Shown: positions 1-9,350 of the stretch, piece after piece
Layout of the letters: every line of letters begins with the position of its first letter
How positions within the stretch are numbered: position 1 is the stretch's first letter
Assembly: GCF_003610895.1 (NCBI RefSeq)
Contig: NZ_MCAS01000039.1
Span: forward strand, 1-64,000
DNA from: Paraburkholderia fungorum
GTDB lineage: Bacteria > Pseudomonadota > Gammaproteobacteria > Burkholderiales > Burkholderiaceae
Direction of reading: 5' to 3'
Length of the DNA stretch: 64,000 bases
The notes under the pieces: model-generated
Database searches by the model: none
Seen by the model: only the letters and a program-made list of their open reading frames with translations
What the model was told of the DNA's origin: nothing
Program-made: the position numbers and the translations under genes

Positions 1-13
1 GCAGAGGAATCAA

Positions 14-1099
14 ATGAGCAGCACTGACGCAGCGATTGTCGACGCACGGCCGGCAATCGGATTTTTCGAGCGTTACCTGACGGTCTGGGTTGCGCTCTGC
101 ATCGTGGGCGGCATCCTGGTCGGGCAGGTATTTCCCCAGCTCTTCCAGGCAATTGGCCGCATGGAAGTGGCTCAGGTGAATCTTCCGGTCGGCGTGCTGA
201 TCTGGGTGATGATCATCCCGATGCTGGTCAAGATAGATTTTTCCGCGATGACCCAGGTTAAGAGCCAATGGCGCGGCATTGGCGTCACGCTATTCGTGAA
301 CTGGTTCGTCAAGCCATTCTCGATGGCATTGCTCGGCTGGATTTTCATCCGCCATGTGTTCGCGCCGTGGCTTCCCACCGGCCAGCTCGACAGCTATATC
401 GCCGGCTTGATCCTGCTGGCCGCAGCCCCCTGCACGGCGATGGTGTTCGTGTGGTCGCAACTCTGCAAAGGCGATCCGTACTTCACGTTATCGCAAGTGG
501 CGCTCAACGACTCCATCATGATCGTTGCCTTTGCACCGCTCGTCGCGCTGCTGCTCGGCCTGTCGGCGATTACGGTGCCGTGGGATACGTTGATCATTTC
601 AGTTGTCCTGTACATCGTCATCCCCGTCATCCTCGCCCAGTTGTTGCGACGACATCTGCTGACCAGAGGCGAAACGTATTTCCGACAAGCGGTCGCGCAC
701 CTTGGTCCGTATTCGATCAGCGCATTGCTCGCGACACTGGTGCTGCTGTTTGCGTTTCAGGGGCAGGCGATCGTCAAGGAACCGCTGGTTATCGCCATGC
801 TCGCGGTGCCGATCCTGATACAGGTGTTTTTCAATTCTGGCCTCGCGTACCTCCTGAATCGGCGTCTCGGCGTCGCGCACTGTGTTGCCGGCCCTTCCAG
901 TCTGATCGGCGCCAGTAACTTCTTTGAGCTGGCGGTCGCCACGGCAATCAGTCTGTTCGGCTTCCATTCCGGAGCAGCCCTGGCAACGGTGGTAGGCGTG
1001 CTGATCGAAGTGCCGGTCATGCTGTTCGTCGTTGGCATGGTCAACCGTTCCCAGCACTGGTACGAAGCGAATCACAGCACCAAGGGACAACCGTTATGA
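14..1099 (+). CDS. acr3: ACR3-family arsenite efflux permease
   Basis: A 361-residue inner-membrane carrier that exports arsenite, driven by the proton gradient in this family. The sequence is hydrophobic throughout with about ten membrane spans. It carries the family's conserved Cys (Cys140, in APCTAMVFVWS) in the middle membrane region, which in ACR3 proteins is needed for transport. Length is usual for bacterial ACR3 (about 350-400). The ATG follows a GAGGAA ribosome site at the window edge, so the operon probably begins upstream, where an ArsR-type regulator would be expected but is not visible. The stop overlaps the arsC start (ATGA), which indicates translational coupling. Confidence 0.95.
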   Translation: MSSTDAAIVDARPAIGFFERYLTVWVALCIVGGILVGQVFPQLFQAIGRMEVAQVNLPVGVLIWVMIIPMLVKIDFSAMTQVKSQWRGIGVTLFVNWFVKPFSMALLGWIFIRHVFAPWLPTGQLDSYIAGLILLAAAPCTAMVFVWSQLCKGDPYFTLSQVALNDSIMIVAFAPLVALLLGLSAITVPWDTLIISVVLYIVIPVILAQLLRRHLLTRGETYFRQAVAHLGPYSISALLATLVLLFAFQGQAIVKEPLVIAMLAVPILIQVFFNSGLAYLLNRRLGVAHCVAGPSSLIGASNFFELAVATAISLFGFHSGAALATVVGVLIEVPVMLFVVGMVNRSQHWYEANHSTKGQPL

Positions 1100-1518
1100 A
1101 CGTCACGATCTATCACAACCCCGATTGCGGCACGTCGCGCAACACGCTGGCCATGATCCGCAATGCCGGGATTGAGCCGGAAGTCATCGAGTATCTGAAG
1201 AACCCGCCTGATCGCGCTACGCTGAAGAGTCTGATCGAACGCGCGGGCCTCACCGTGCGCGCCACGCTGCGCGAAAAGGGCACGCCGTATGCCGAACTCG
1301 GCCTCGCGGAAACATCTTTAAGCGATGAGCAGTTGCTCGACGCGATGATGGAACATCCGATCCTGATTAACCGCCCGTTTGTCGCCACACCGCTTGGTGT
1401 GCGCCTGTGCCGGCCCTCGGAGCTGGTGCTCGACATCCTGCCTGCTGCACAGAAAGGCTCATTCACGAAAGAAGATGGCGAGCAGGTGGTCGATAGCGAA
1501 GGAAAAAGGCTTCTCTAA
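1096..1518 (+). CDS. arsC: Glutaredoxin-dependent arsenate reductase ArsC
   Basis: A 140-residue cytoplasmic enzyme reducing arsenate to arsenite, the substrate of the adjacent ACR3 pump. It is the thioredoxin-fold, glutaredoxin-dependent (E. coli plasmid R773) type: the N-terminal strand YHNPDCGTSRNT places the catalytic cysteine at Cys11, and the typical 'HPILINRPFV' segment follows near residue 95. Length matches the family. It overlaps acr3 by four bases and is followed by arsH through a TAATG junction, so the three are almost certainly one transcript. Confidence 0.96.
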   Translation: MNVTIYHNPDCGTSRNTLAMIRNAGIEPEVIEYLKNPPDRATLKSLIERAGLTVRATLREKGTPYAELGLAETSLSDEQLLDAMMEHPILINRPFVATPLGVRLCRPSELVLDILPAAQKGSFTKEDGEQVVDSEGKRLL

Positions 1519-2282
1519 TGACGCAAAACATTCCGAACATCAGCGCCCCGCATCTGGACACCCCTGATCTGCAGAAGCTGGACGCACGCGCGGCTTCGCA
1601 ACACGCTCCGAGAATCCTGTTGCTGTTCGGCTCGTTGCGTGCGACCTCATACAGCCGGCTTCTCTCGCTCGAAGCCGAACGCATCTTGCGTCACTTCGGT
1701 GCGGAAACACGGGTCTTCGATCCGCACGGCCTGCCGCTGGTGGACAGCGTGCCGGCCGATCATCCGAAGGTGGTCGAACTGCGCAAGCTCTCGGAATGGT
1801 CGGAGGGGCACGTATGGTGCAGCCCGGAACGTCACGGAACCCTGACGGCGGTCTTCAAGAACCAGATCGACTGGCTGCCGCTTGAAAGCGGCGGCGTCCG
1901 CCCCACGCAAGGCCGCACGCTTGCGGTGATGCAGGTGTGCGGCGGTTCGCAATCGTTCAACGCCGTGAACGCACTGCGCATTCTCGGCCGGTGGATGCGT
2001 ATGGTGACGATCCCCAATCAGTCATCAGTGGCAAAGGCCTGGCGGGAGTTCGACGCGAACGGCCGGATGAAACCCTCGGCATATTACGACCGCGTCGTCG
2101 ACGTGATGGAAGAACTGTACAAGTTCACGCTGCTTGTGCGTGACCGCTCGGACTACCTGACCGATCGCTACAGTGAACGGAAAGAAGCGCATCCGGAGCT
2201 TGCAACGACTCTGGCGGCCGCTGCCATGAACCATGAAGCCGTGACCGCCAATGCAGACACTGACGACAGCGAAACGGAGTGA
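1518..2282 (+). CDS. arsH: ArsH, NADPH-dependent FMN reductase / organoarsenical oxidase
   Basis: A 254-residue flavodoxin-like protein. In characterised relatives ArsH reduces FMN with NADPH and oxidises trivalent organoarsenicals. The flavin phosphate loop GSLRATSYSR lies at residues 38-47, and the family segment SPERHGTLTAVFKNQIDW lies in the middle. The start codon shares a base with the arsC stop. The 3' end overlaps the following MFS gene by 32 bases in another frame, so the operon continues. No ArsM methyltransferase is visible in the window, so the organoarsenical substrate would have to come from elsewhere. Confidence 0.95.
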   Translation: MTQNIPNISAPHLDTPDLQKLDARAASQHAPRILLLFGSLRATSYSRLLSLEAERILRHFGAETRVFDPHGLPLVDSVPADHPKVVELRKLSEWSEGHVWCSPERHGTLTAVFKNQIDWLPLESGGVRPTQGRTLAVMQVCGGSQSFNAVNALRILGRWMRMVTIPNQSSVAKAWREFDANGRMKPSAYYDRVVDVMEELYKFTLLVRDRSDYLTDRYSERKEAHPELATTLAAAAMNHEAVTANADTDDSETE

Positions 2283-3510
2283 TAGCGACGGCGGCCGCGG
2301 CGCTATAGCGACATGGGCGCTTGCAGTTGCGCAGCTCGTCTCGTGGGGTTCGATCTATTACGCGTTCTCCCTTTTCGTCGTGCCGATGGAAGGTGCGATG
2401 GGATGGAGCCGCACGGCGACAAACGCGGCCCTCTCGATCGGTCTGCTGATTTCAGGGTTAGCGGCATATCCCATCGGAACATGGATTGATCACGGCCACG
2501 GCCGGCGCGTCATGGTCTGCGGGACATTGCTGGCCGCTGCGATGTTGGTGTTGTGGTCGCAGGCACATAGCCTCGCAACATTGTTTGTCGTCTGGATCGG
2601 CCTCGGTGTCGCAATGGCTGCGACGCTTTACGATCCGGTTTTCGCAGTGATCACACGGGATTTCCCAGGCACCTTTCGCACAAAAATCACGCTGATTACG
2701 CTGGTAGCCGGCTTTGCCAGCACAGTGTTTATCCCACTGACTCAGACTCTCGTCGACTTGTTCCAATGGCGAGGAGCGCTGCTCGCTCTGGCGGGGTTCA
2801 ACGTGGCGATCTGCCTGCCCATTCACGTTTTCGCAATCCGCCGTGATTCGCCGCGCGAAGACGATCCGGCTTACAGGGCCGCGCTAAAGGTGACCAATGC
2901 AGCCGCTGCCAGGCGGGCTATACGGACACCGACGTTCTGGGCACTTGCTGTGTGTTTCACAGCCTACTATGCAACATTTGCGGCACTCACCTTCCACCTG
3001 GTACCGCTCATGATGGAGCGGCGGGTGTCGCCAGCCCTGATCCTGACAACGATGGCCGTCATTGGGCCGGCACAGGTGCTCGCGCGTGTATTGTGGTTCA
3101 CGCTCGGCCGCAATCTCCGTCCGTCGATTGTCGGCGTCGTCATTACAACGGCGTTTCCTGCGTCGGTTGTTGTTCTCATGTGCGCAGGCACGTCGCCCGC
3201 GTTGTTGATCCTGTTCGCAGTCGTCTACGGTGGCGCAAACGGGATGATGACCATTCTGCGCGGGACGATCGTGCAGGATGTGATGTGGACGGAGGGTTAT
3301 GGCGCCGTGAGCGGATTGCTCTCGATGCCCTCGAACATTGCCAAAGGCATTGCACCGATTTCGGCCGCCGCGATCTGGACGGTCAGAAGCAACTATGTAC
3401 CTGTCGAATGGACCGTGCTGTTGGTGTCGCTAATGTCGGCGGCGGCATTTGTCATGGCGATGCGGTTCACCCGTGACCGAAAAGTTAGTGGGCAGATCAT
3501 CGCCGGTTAG
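2251..3510 (+). CDS. MFS transporter of the arsenic operon
   Basis: A 419-residue major facilitator superfamily protein with about twelve membrane spans and a charged central loop near residue 200. The first half has an MFS loop 2-3 motif variant (GTWIDHGHGRR). It is the last gene of the ars operon and its start lies 32 bases inside arsH. Position suggests export of an arsenical or antimonial. ArsJ- and ArsK-type MFS pumps are known from ars operons, but I cannot assign either from sequence alone. No GAPDH-type partner gene, which normally accompanies arsJ, is present. It could also be a general anion or monocarboxylate MFS carrier. Confidence 0.85.
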   Translation: MQTLTTAKRSDSDGGRGAIATWALAVAQLVSWGSIYYAFSLFVVPMEGAMGWSRTATNAALSIGLLISGLAAYPIGTWIDHGHGRRVMVCGTLLAAAMLVLWSQAHSLATLFVVWIGLGVAMAATLYDPVFAVITRDFPGTFRTKITLITLVAGFASTVFIPLTQTLVDLFQWRGALLALAGFNVAICLPIHVFAIRRDSPREDDPAYRAALKVTNAAAARRAIRTPTFWALAVCFTAYYATFAALTFHLVPLMMERRVSPALILTTMAVIGPAQVLARVLWFTLGRNLRPSIVGVVITTAFPASVVVLMCAGTSPALLILFAVVYGGANGMMTILRGTIVQDVMWTEGYGAVSGLLSMPSNIAKGIAPISAAAIWTVRSNYVPVEWTVLLVSLMSAAAFVMAMRFTRDRKVSGQIIAG

Positions 3511-3689
3511 CGCAGCCATCAGGCTTCTCACGAATTGCCAGCGAGGTCATGGGTATTGGCCGGAATGTCTCAATACGGGGCAACGCAGCCACTTGCATAT
3601 TTAGCGCTAGTGGCAATGCTGTCGACGATGCGTAAGCAAACGGTTATCGAATTGACTCGTGGCTCCCTGACGGCGGTGACAGACCCAGT

Positions 3690-4310
3690 TCAATGCGGTT
3701 TAACGCAATGGCAATAGACGAAATGCTGGACGCGGCCTGCCGGCGTGACGTGTGCTTCTTCATCGTGTTCCACCAGTTCGAATGCCGGGCCGAATTCACC
3801 GTGTAGGGAATCTGCGTCGTACTGGACTACTGGAAGACCGCTGCACTCGGCGGGCCCGTCGGGGGCAAAGGTGGCAACGATCACGTGGCCGCCTGGCTTG
3901 ACCGCCCGCATTACCTGATCGACATACGCGCGGCGGTCGGCCTCCTCTGTGAGGAAGTGGAATACCGCACGGTCATGCCAGACATCGTAGAACTGCTCCG
4001 GCAATGGCGCCGCAGTGACATCAGCCTCAATCCATTGCACAGGCCCGGATTTTTTCTGTCCAAGCCGTCGACGTGCCACGGCCAGCGCTTCGCCGGAGAG
4101 ATCCAGCACGGAAAGATTGCGGTAGTCGAGAGCGACCAGATCGTCGATCAACGTTGACGCACCGCCGCCGACATCGATGATCGCTGCATCCAGCCCGATG
4201 CCGATTCGTTGAATCAGACCCAGCGACAGCGTCGAGTGCGGCTGATACCAACTGACTTCAGTCGACGATTTCGCCGTGTAGATGTGTTCCCAATGAGTTT
4301 TCGATTGCAT
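3690..4310 (-). CDS. Class I SAM-dependent methyltransferase
   Basis: A cytoplasmic methyltransferase of about 206 residues with unidentified substrate. The Rossmann-type motif I (IIDVGGGAST) is followed by an acidic motif II (VLDLSGEAL), a motif near IEADVTAAPLP, and a post-motif III 'VKPGGHVIVATF'. The frame extends upstream to 4355, but I choose the internal ATG at 4310 (MQSKTHWEHIY), because this is where methyltransferase homology begins and an AAAGGCG-like site precedes it. It converges on the ars operon. Closest in style to trans-aconitate or thiol methyltransferases, but this is only an impression. Confidence 0.8.
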   Translation of the reverse strand: MQSKTHWEHIYTAKSSTEVSWYQPHSTLSLGLIQRIGIGLDAAIIDVGGGASTLIDDLVALDYRNLSVLDLSGEALAVARRRLGQKKSGPVQWIEADVTAAPLPEQFYDVWHDRAVFHFLTEEADRRAYVDQVMRAVKPGGHVIVATFAPDGPAECSGLPVVQYDADSLHGEFGPAFELVEHDEEAHVTPAGRVQHFVYCHCVKPH

Positions 4311-4472
4311 CGCCTTTGCCCGGGAGTTTGGTGCGCTTGCGTTTAACGCCTGCATGTCCTGTATTTTGCACCCAACTTTGAGCGGGTGTTTCTTTGTGAT
4401 GCGTGCGGCTTGTCTGCGCGCGAGCCGGGACTGCGTAACAGTCGGCTGATGCTCGAAAAAGGGGAGTTTTAG

Positions 4473-4500
4473 TGTGCTACAGATTTGCTACAGCACGGTA
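4473..4500 (+). repeat. Imperfect direct repeat, copy A core
   Basis: The core contains GTGTGCT.CAGAT.TGCTA and matches the copy at 5692-5719 at 23 of 28 positions. Looser similarity extends on both sides, from a shared TGATGC...AAAAAGG on the left to a shared TCATTCC on the right. Three of the five core differences are transitions, as expected for old duplicates. Confidence 0.6.
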
Positions 4501-4704
4501 GCGGGGCCTTGTCTGGCGGGCTTCTGGCTTATCATTCCACCCCCTGAACTACGGGGAGATGGATATTGGCAATGGGTGGACCGAAGCCTTGCTGCTATTG
4601 GCTTTAGCCTTTACCCGTGGGCGTTTCCGGTATTTCCGCTTCTTCCTAAATGAAGCGCCGTGACAGCCTGCGAGTCCTGTTTTGTGTCCGCCTCTACTGC
4701 AATT

Positions 4705-4729
4705 TTGCTACTTGATCATCCTGTAGCAA
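4705..4729. repeat. Inverted repeat TTGCTAC...GTAGCAA
   Basis: Perfect 7-base arms at 4705-4711 and 4723-4729 separated by 11 bases. The same GCTAC element recurs nearby (at 4477, 4487 and 4743). It could be an operator or the remains of a recombinase binding site. Confidence 0.4.
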
Positions 4730-4988
4730 TGAGGAAGTGATCTGCTACTTCCGCAGTTTTCCCGAGACGGAGAAAATCATGGCCTCAAGCCTGCCCGTGG
4801 GCAGTTGCTGGCGTGCCCAAGTACGCCAGCGAGCGCAAGAGTATAGCAAAAACGTTCAAAACGAAAGGCGCTGCGAAGGCTTGAGCAGAGAGGAGGGAGG
4901 TCGAAATCGACAGGGCACAGAACGCCGCCGACGCCGTAGCAATCACGGCCGGCGGGTTCGTGACGAAGCAACGGCGTTCGAGCGCTAC

Positions 4989-5288
4989 TTATGCATCGCG
5001 CAGGCCGAGCACAGCGAGCGCCGCAGTGCGGGTTTCGTCACCGGTATAAAGCAGAACTACAACGTCGTCCCGTTTCGCGTGGGTAAACGGCTCAGTCATG
5101 TGGTCTGCGATTTTTTGCACATTGTCGATCGCGACAGTCAGCACGCTTTGGCTTCGACGGGCAGCTACCTTACCTAAGGAGAGCGTCTCAATTGCTGCGT
5201 GTAGATGGATGAAAATCCTCTTGCCGTCGACGAAGGAAACGACTTTTCCTTTGTGAATACCTCGCCCCCATTTGCTTTTAATTCTCAT
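4989..5288 (-). CDS. Hypothetical protein (99 residues), uncertain
   Basis: I do not recognise a family. The translation has mixed, protein-like composition: a basic N-terminus (MRIKSKWGRG), a 'VVSFVDGKRIFIHLHAAIETL' type amphipathic stretch, and no low-complexity runs. This is unlike the Arg/Pro/Ser-rich shadow frames elsewhere. A GAGAG element sits a few bases before the ATG. It is the only plausible gene inside the repeat-bounded segment. A 146-codon frame on the opposite strand is Arg-rich and less credible. Function unknown. Confidence 0.4.
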   Translation of the reverse strand: MRIKSKWGRGIHKGKVVSFVDGKRIFIHLHAAIETLSLGKVAARRSQSVLTVAIDNVQKIADHMTEPFTHAKRDDVVVLLYTGDETRTAALAVLGLRDA

Positions 5289-5691
5289 GGTCTCTCAGGC
5301 CTTTTTCATATTTTTAGAAAGGAACGGTAAATGCCGCGTGCAGGCAGCGCCGGTTTCTTGACGGGCAGTGCGATCCACGGGATCTAGTCGTTCAGTCTCT
5401 ATTATTTCAGCCGCTTTTAAGCGTGCTTGACCGCCCGTCTCAAGCTAGCCGTCGTTCCCGGTTTTGCCGCGCAAACGGATGATCGCGCCAATACCGGTTT
5501 CGGCCGAGGACGTGCCGAAAAGAATCGCCACGCAAAGAGCTATTGAAGAGCTATTGGTTAAGCGACGTAGAGATTCGAATGACGGTATGAATGCTTATCC
5601 GAATGGCCTTGGCCGGCCGATTGTCGTCGGATAAATACGTGTGAGCCGCAACGGCGTGGCAGCCGGTTGATGCGCTAAAAAGGAAAATCTC

Positions 5692-5719
5692 GTGTGCTGC
5701 AGATCTGCTATAGCAAGGG
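5692..5719 (+). repeat. Imperfect direct repeat, copy B core
   Basis: Partner of the copy at 4473-4500 (23 of 28 positions equal). It lies about 1.2 kb downstream in the same orientation and about 55 bases before the rubredoxin terminator hairpin. Confidence 0.6.
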
Positions 5720-5770
5720 AAGGGCGCCCCCTGTGGCAAGCCTTGCGCCGGTCATTCCGCTCCCACCAAG

Positions 5771-5805
5771 CAAAACGGCCCAGCAGGCATCACCCACTGG
5801 GCCGT
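5771..5805 (-). terminator. Rho-independent terminator of the rubredoxin gene
   Basis: A perfect 9-base stem (ACGGCCCAG / CTGGGCCGT at 5775-5783 and 5797-5805). On the minus strand it is followed by TTTTGC, about 65 bases after the rubredoxin stop. Confidence 0.75.
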
Positions 5806-5868
5806 CCAGACCGTCCGGCGTACTACCGCGCTACATCAGCCAGCGTGCCCCGGTTCAGTCGAGCCAAC

Positions 5869-6060
5869 TCAGAATTCCACTACCGCAAACTCCGCCTTGC
5901 TTACATCGCACAGCGGGCAGCGCCAGTCGTCGGCAATCGCCGCGAAGCGCGTGCCCGGGGCGATACCTTCTTCGGGAAGGCCCTCTTCCTCGTTGTAGAT
6001 CCAGCCGCAAATCAGGCAGACCCAGCTCTTATATTCAGTCACTTCAATTACTTCGCTCAC
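5869..6060 (-). CDS. Rubredoxin
   Basis: A small cytoplasmic one-iron electron carrier. The four iron-ligating cysteines are present as CLICGW and CPLCD, and the conserved core EEEGxPEEGIAPGTRF...IPDDW-like segment (here IADDWRCPLC) is intact. I prefer the GTG at 6060 (63 residues), because a strong AGAGAAGAG ribosome site lies six bases upstream of it. The longer ATG start at 6078 would place that site inside the gene. Rubredoxins pass electrons to alkane hydroxylases or other oxidoreductases, but no such partner is adjacent. It is followed by a good terminator, so it is probably a single-gene transcript. Confidence 0.92.
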   Translation of the reverse strand: MSEVIEVTEYKSWVCLICGWIYNEEEGLPEEGIAPGTRFAAIADDWRCPLCDVSKAEFAVVEF

Positions 6061-6078
6061 GACGTACTCTTCTCTCAT

Positions 6079-6398
6079 TCAATGCAGGATCCGCCCAGTC
6101 TGCCCCTTTTTTGGGCACGGCGGCGACCCGCAATATTACCGGAATTTGTCAAATGGACCGCCGATTACCTATGCGGCATCGCCGCAAAGCGCCTGAGACA
6201 TGACCGGACCTGTGTGACGGACCTCGTCATACACAGCGTGTATGCTTCGATCCGCAGCTCATTTTTTGGACAGGCGCGGCTGGCGCCTCGCATGCATTGC
6301 GACGATCGGTCCCAGGTCGCGGAAATCGCAAACCGGAGCCGCAAGCGACGCCTGCATGGCCCGTGCATGACTTTCGTTACCCAAAAAGGAGAAAAAGG
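6079..6398. other. Divergent intergenic region with palindrome
   Basis: About 320 bases separate the rubredoxin and DUF4399 genes. The main feature is the inverted repeat at 6228-6244. An AAGGAGAAAAAGG ribosome site ends the region just before the DUF4399 start. Nothing else was recognised. Confidence 0.5.
6228..6244. promoter_or_regulatory. Candidate operator, CATACAC-AGC-GTGTATG
   Basis: Perfect 7-base inverted repeat with a 3-base spacer in the rubredoxin/DUF4399 intergenic region, of the form bound by dimeric repressors. A degenerate related element (TGTGTGACG) lies just upstream. No regulator gene is adjacent. Confidence 0.4.
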
Positions 6399-6800
6399 AT
6401 GTTAAAAAACAAATGGTTGGCCGGTGCGGCACTGGCCGGATTGCTCGCCGTATCAGGTGTGGCGCAGGCCGCGAGCGTGTCTTTCGTGCAGCCGGCTGAC
6501 GGCGCGACTGTCAGCAATCCGGTGCATGTGGTGTTCGCGGTCGAGGGCATGACGATCGCGCCCGCCGGCACGATGACGGAAGGCACGGGCCATCATCACT
6601 TGCTGATCGATGGCAAACCGCTTCCCAAGGGCGATGTGATTCCCGCCAGCGACAAATCCCTTCACTTCGGCAAGGGCCAGACCGAAACCGACGTGACGCT
6701 GCCGCCGGGCGACCATACGCTGACGCTGCAATTCGGCGACGGCATGCACCGCTCGTACGGTCCGGAGCTGAGCAAGACCATCACCGTGCACGTTAAGTAA
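6399..6800 (+). CDS. Secreted DUF4399 protein
   Basis: A 133-residue exported protein. A typical signal peptide (MLKNKWLAGAALAGLLAVSG...AQA) is cleaved before ASVSF. The mature part has the DUF4399 pattern: a repeated beta-sandwich style 'FVQPADGATVSNPVHVVF', GTGHHHLLID, and a C-terminal 'LPPGDHTLTLQFGDG..H..YGP' ending. The ATG at 6399 is chosen over an upstream in-frame start because AAGGAGAAAAAGG precedes it and the signal peptide begins there. The His-rich GHHHL suggests possible metal contact, but its role is not established. Confidence 0.85.
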   Translation: MLKNKWLAGAALAGLLAVSGVAQAASVSFVQPADGATVSNPVHVVFAVEGMTIAPAGTMTEGTGHHHLLIDGKPLPKGDVIPASDKSLHFGKGQTETDVTLPPGDHTLTLQFGDGMHRSYGPELSKTITVHVK

Positions 6801-6958
6801 GCGTATCGCACGGACGAACGGCCGGACAGGCGTGTGCAAGCACCCTCCGGTCGCGCTTTTCCCCTCAATGCCCGCCTGGGACCCGTATGGAATCCGCTTT
6901 TCAAGCTGGCCATTCGGTCTATCTCTTCCGGCATACCGGCACCCGCCCGCGCGCCCGG

Positions 6959-6964
6959 TACAAT
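6959..6964 (+). promoter_or_regulatory. Candidate -10 element (TACAAT) for uup
   Basis: TACAAT lies 38 bases before the uup ATG. The same hexamer occurs before several other genes in this window. No clear -35 was seen. Confidence 0.35.
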
Positions 6965-7002
6965 GAGCAGTTCCGACTCATCGCTGTCTTCTCCAATTCT
7001 CC

Positions 7003-8934
<1,932 letters not shown>

Positions 8935-8937
8935 CAC

Positions 8938-9350
8938 GCGGGGGCGGCGCGATTCGCGGTTGCGCGGGCGTCACGCCGGGTTCAAGGGGCACGGCTGTGC
9001 CGCGGTCTCATCGCGGTCCCATACCAGGCCGCACCCGAGCGCCGCTCCTTGTCCAAACGGCCAATCCTGCACGCCGTGAATTGCCGCCTGTATTGAAATC
9101 AGTAAAATACCCCGCGAACAGGCTTCCCCCGGCGTTCGCACCGGCTGGCCGTTGCCGCGCTGTAGCACCGGCGCTGAGCCGCCGTCGAGCGCGCCCATGG
9201 GAAGCCAGGCGACTAAACAGCTTGCCCGCACTGCGGGCACCCACCTAACCCCGTTGTTTCGTTTCGCTTTTTTTGAAAACTCAACGCATTGTCCACGGAC
9301 CTGTCCACAGGACCTGTGGACAACGATGAACCGACGCACCCGAGTCAACC
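8938..9350. other. uup-parE intergenic region
   Basis: About 410 bases with no credible gene. A TTTTTTT-containing tract at 9268-9274 lies upstream of a cluster of DnaA-box-like motifs (9289-9323). Otherwise nothing was recognised. Confidence 0.5.
9289..9323. promoter_or_regulatory. Cluster of TTGTCCAC(A/G) motifs, DnaA-box-like palindrome
   Basis: TTGTCCACG at 9289-9297, CTGTCCACA at 9301-9309 and, on the other strand, TTGTCCACA at 9315-9323. The last two form a palindrome, TGTCCACAG-GAC-CTGTGGACA. They resemble the DnaA box TTATCCACA with one or two changes and end 27 bases before parE. Confidence 0.45.

Larger units (their letters stand above)
4356..5868. other. Gene-poor segment bounded by imperfect direct repeats
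   Basis: About 1.5 kb between the methyltransferase and the rubredoxin. Only one weak open frame (minus strand, 99 codons) looks protein-like. The segment holds two related copies of a roughly 95-base sequence (from about 4447 and about 5669), an inverted repeat at 4705-4729, and several GCTAC/GTAGC motifs. No integrase, transposase or tRNA was seen. It may be a decayed mobile segment or a regulatory/repeat region. Confidence 0.5.

Noticed and set aside
3535..3717. 60-codon plus-strand frame after the MFS gene
   Set aside because: No ribosome site or family features, and it overlaps the methyltransferase 3' end.
4737..5177. 146-codon plus-strand frame in the orphan segment
   Set aside because: Arg-rich, opposite the more protein-like 99-codon frame, and without good start signals.
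9289..9323. A chromosomal replication origin at the DnaA-like boxes
   Set aside because: No dnaA/dnaN neighbours, no AT-rich unwinding element and too few sites; regulatory use is more plausible.
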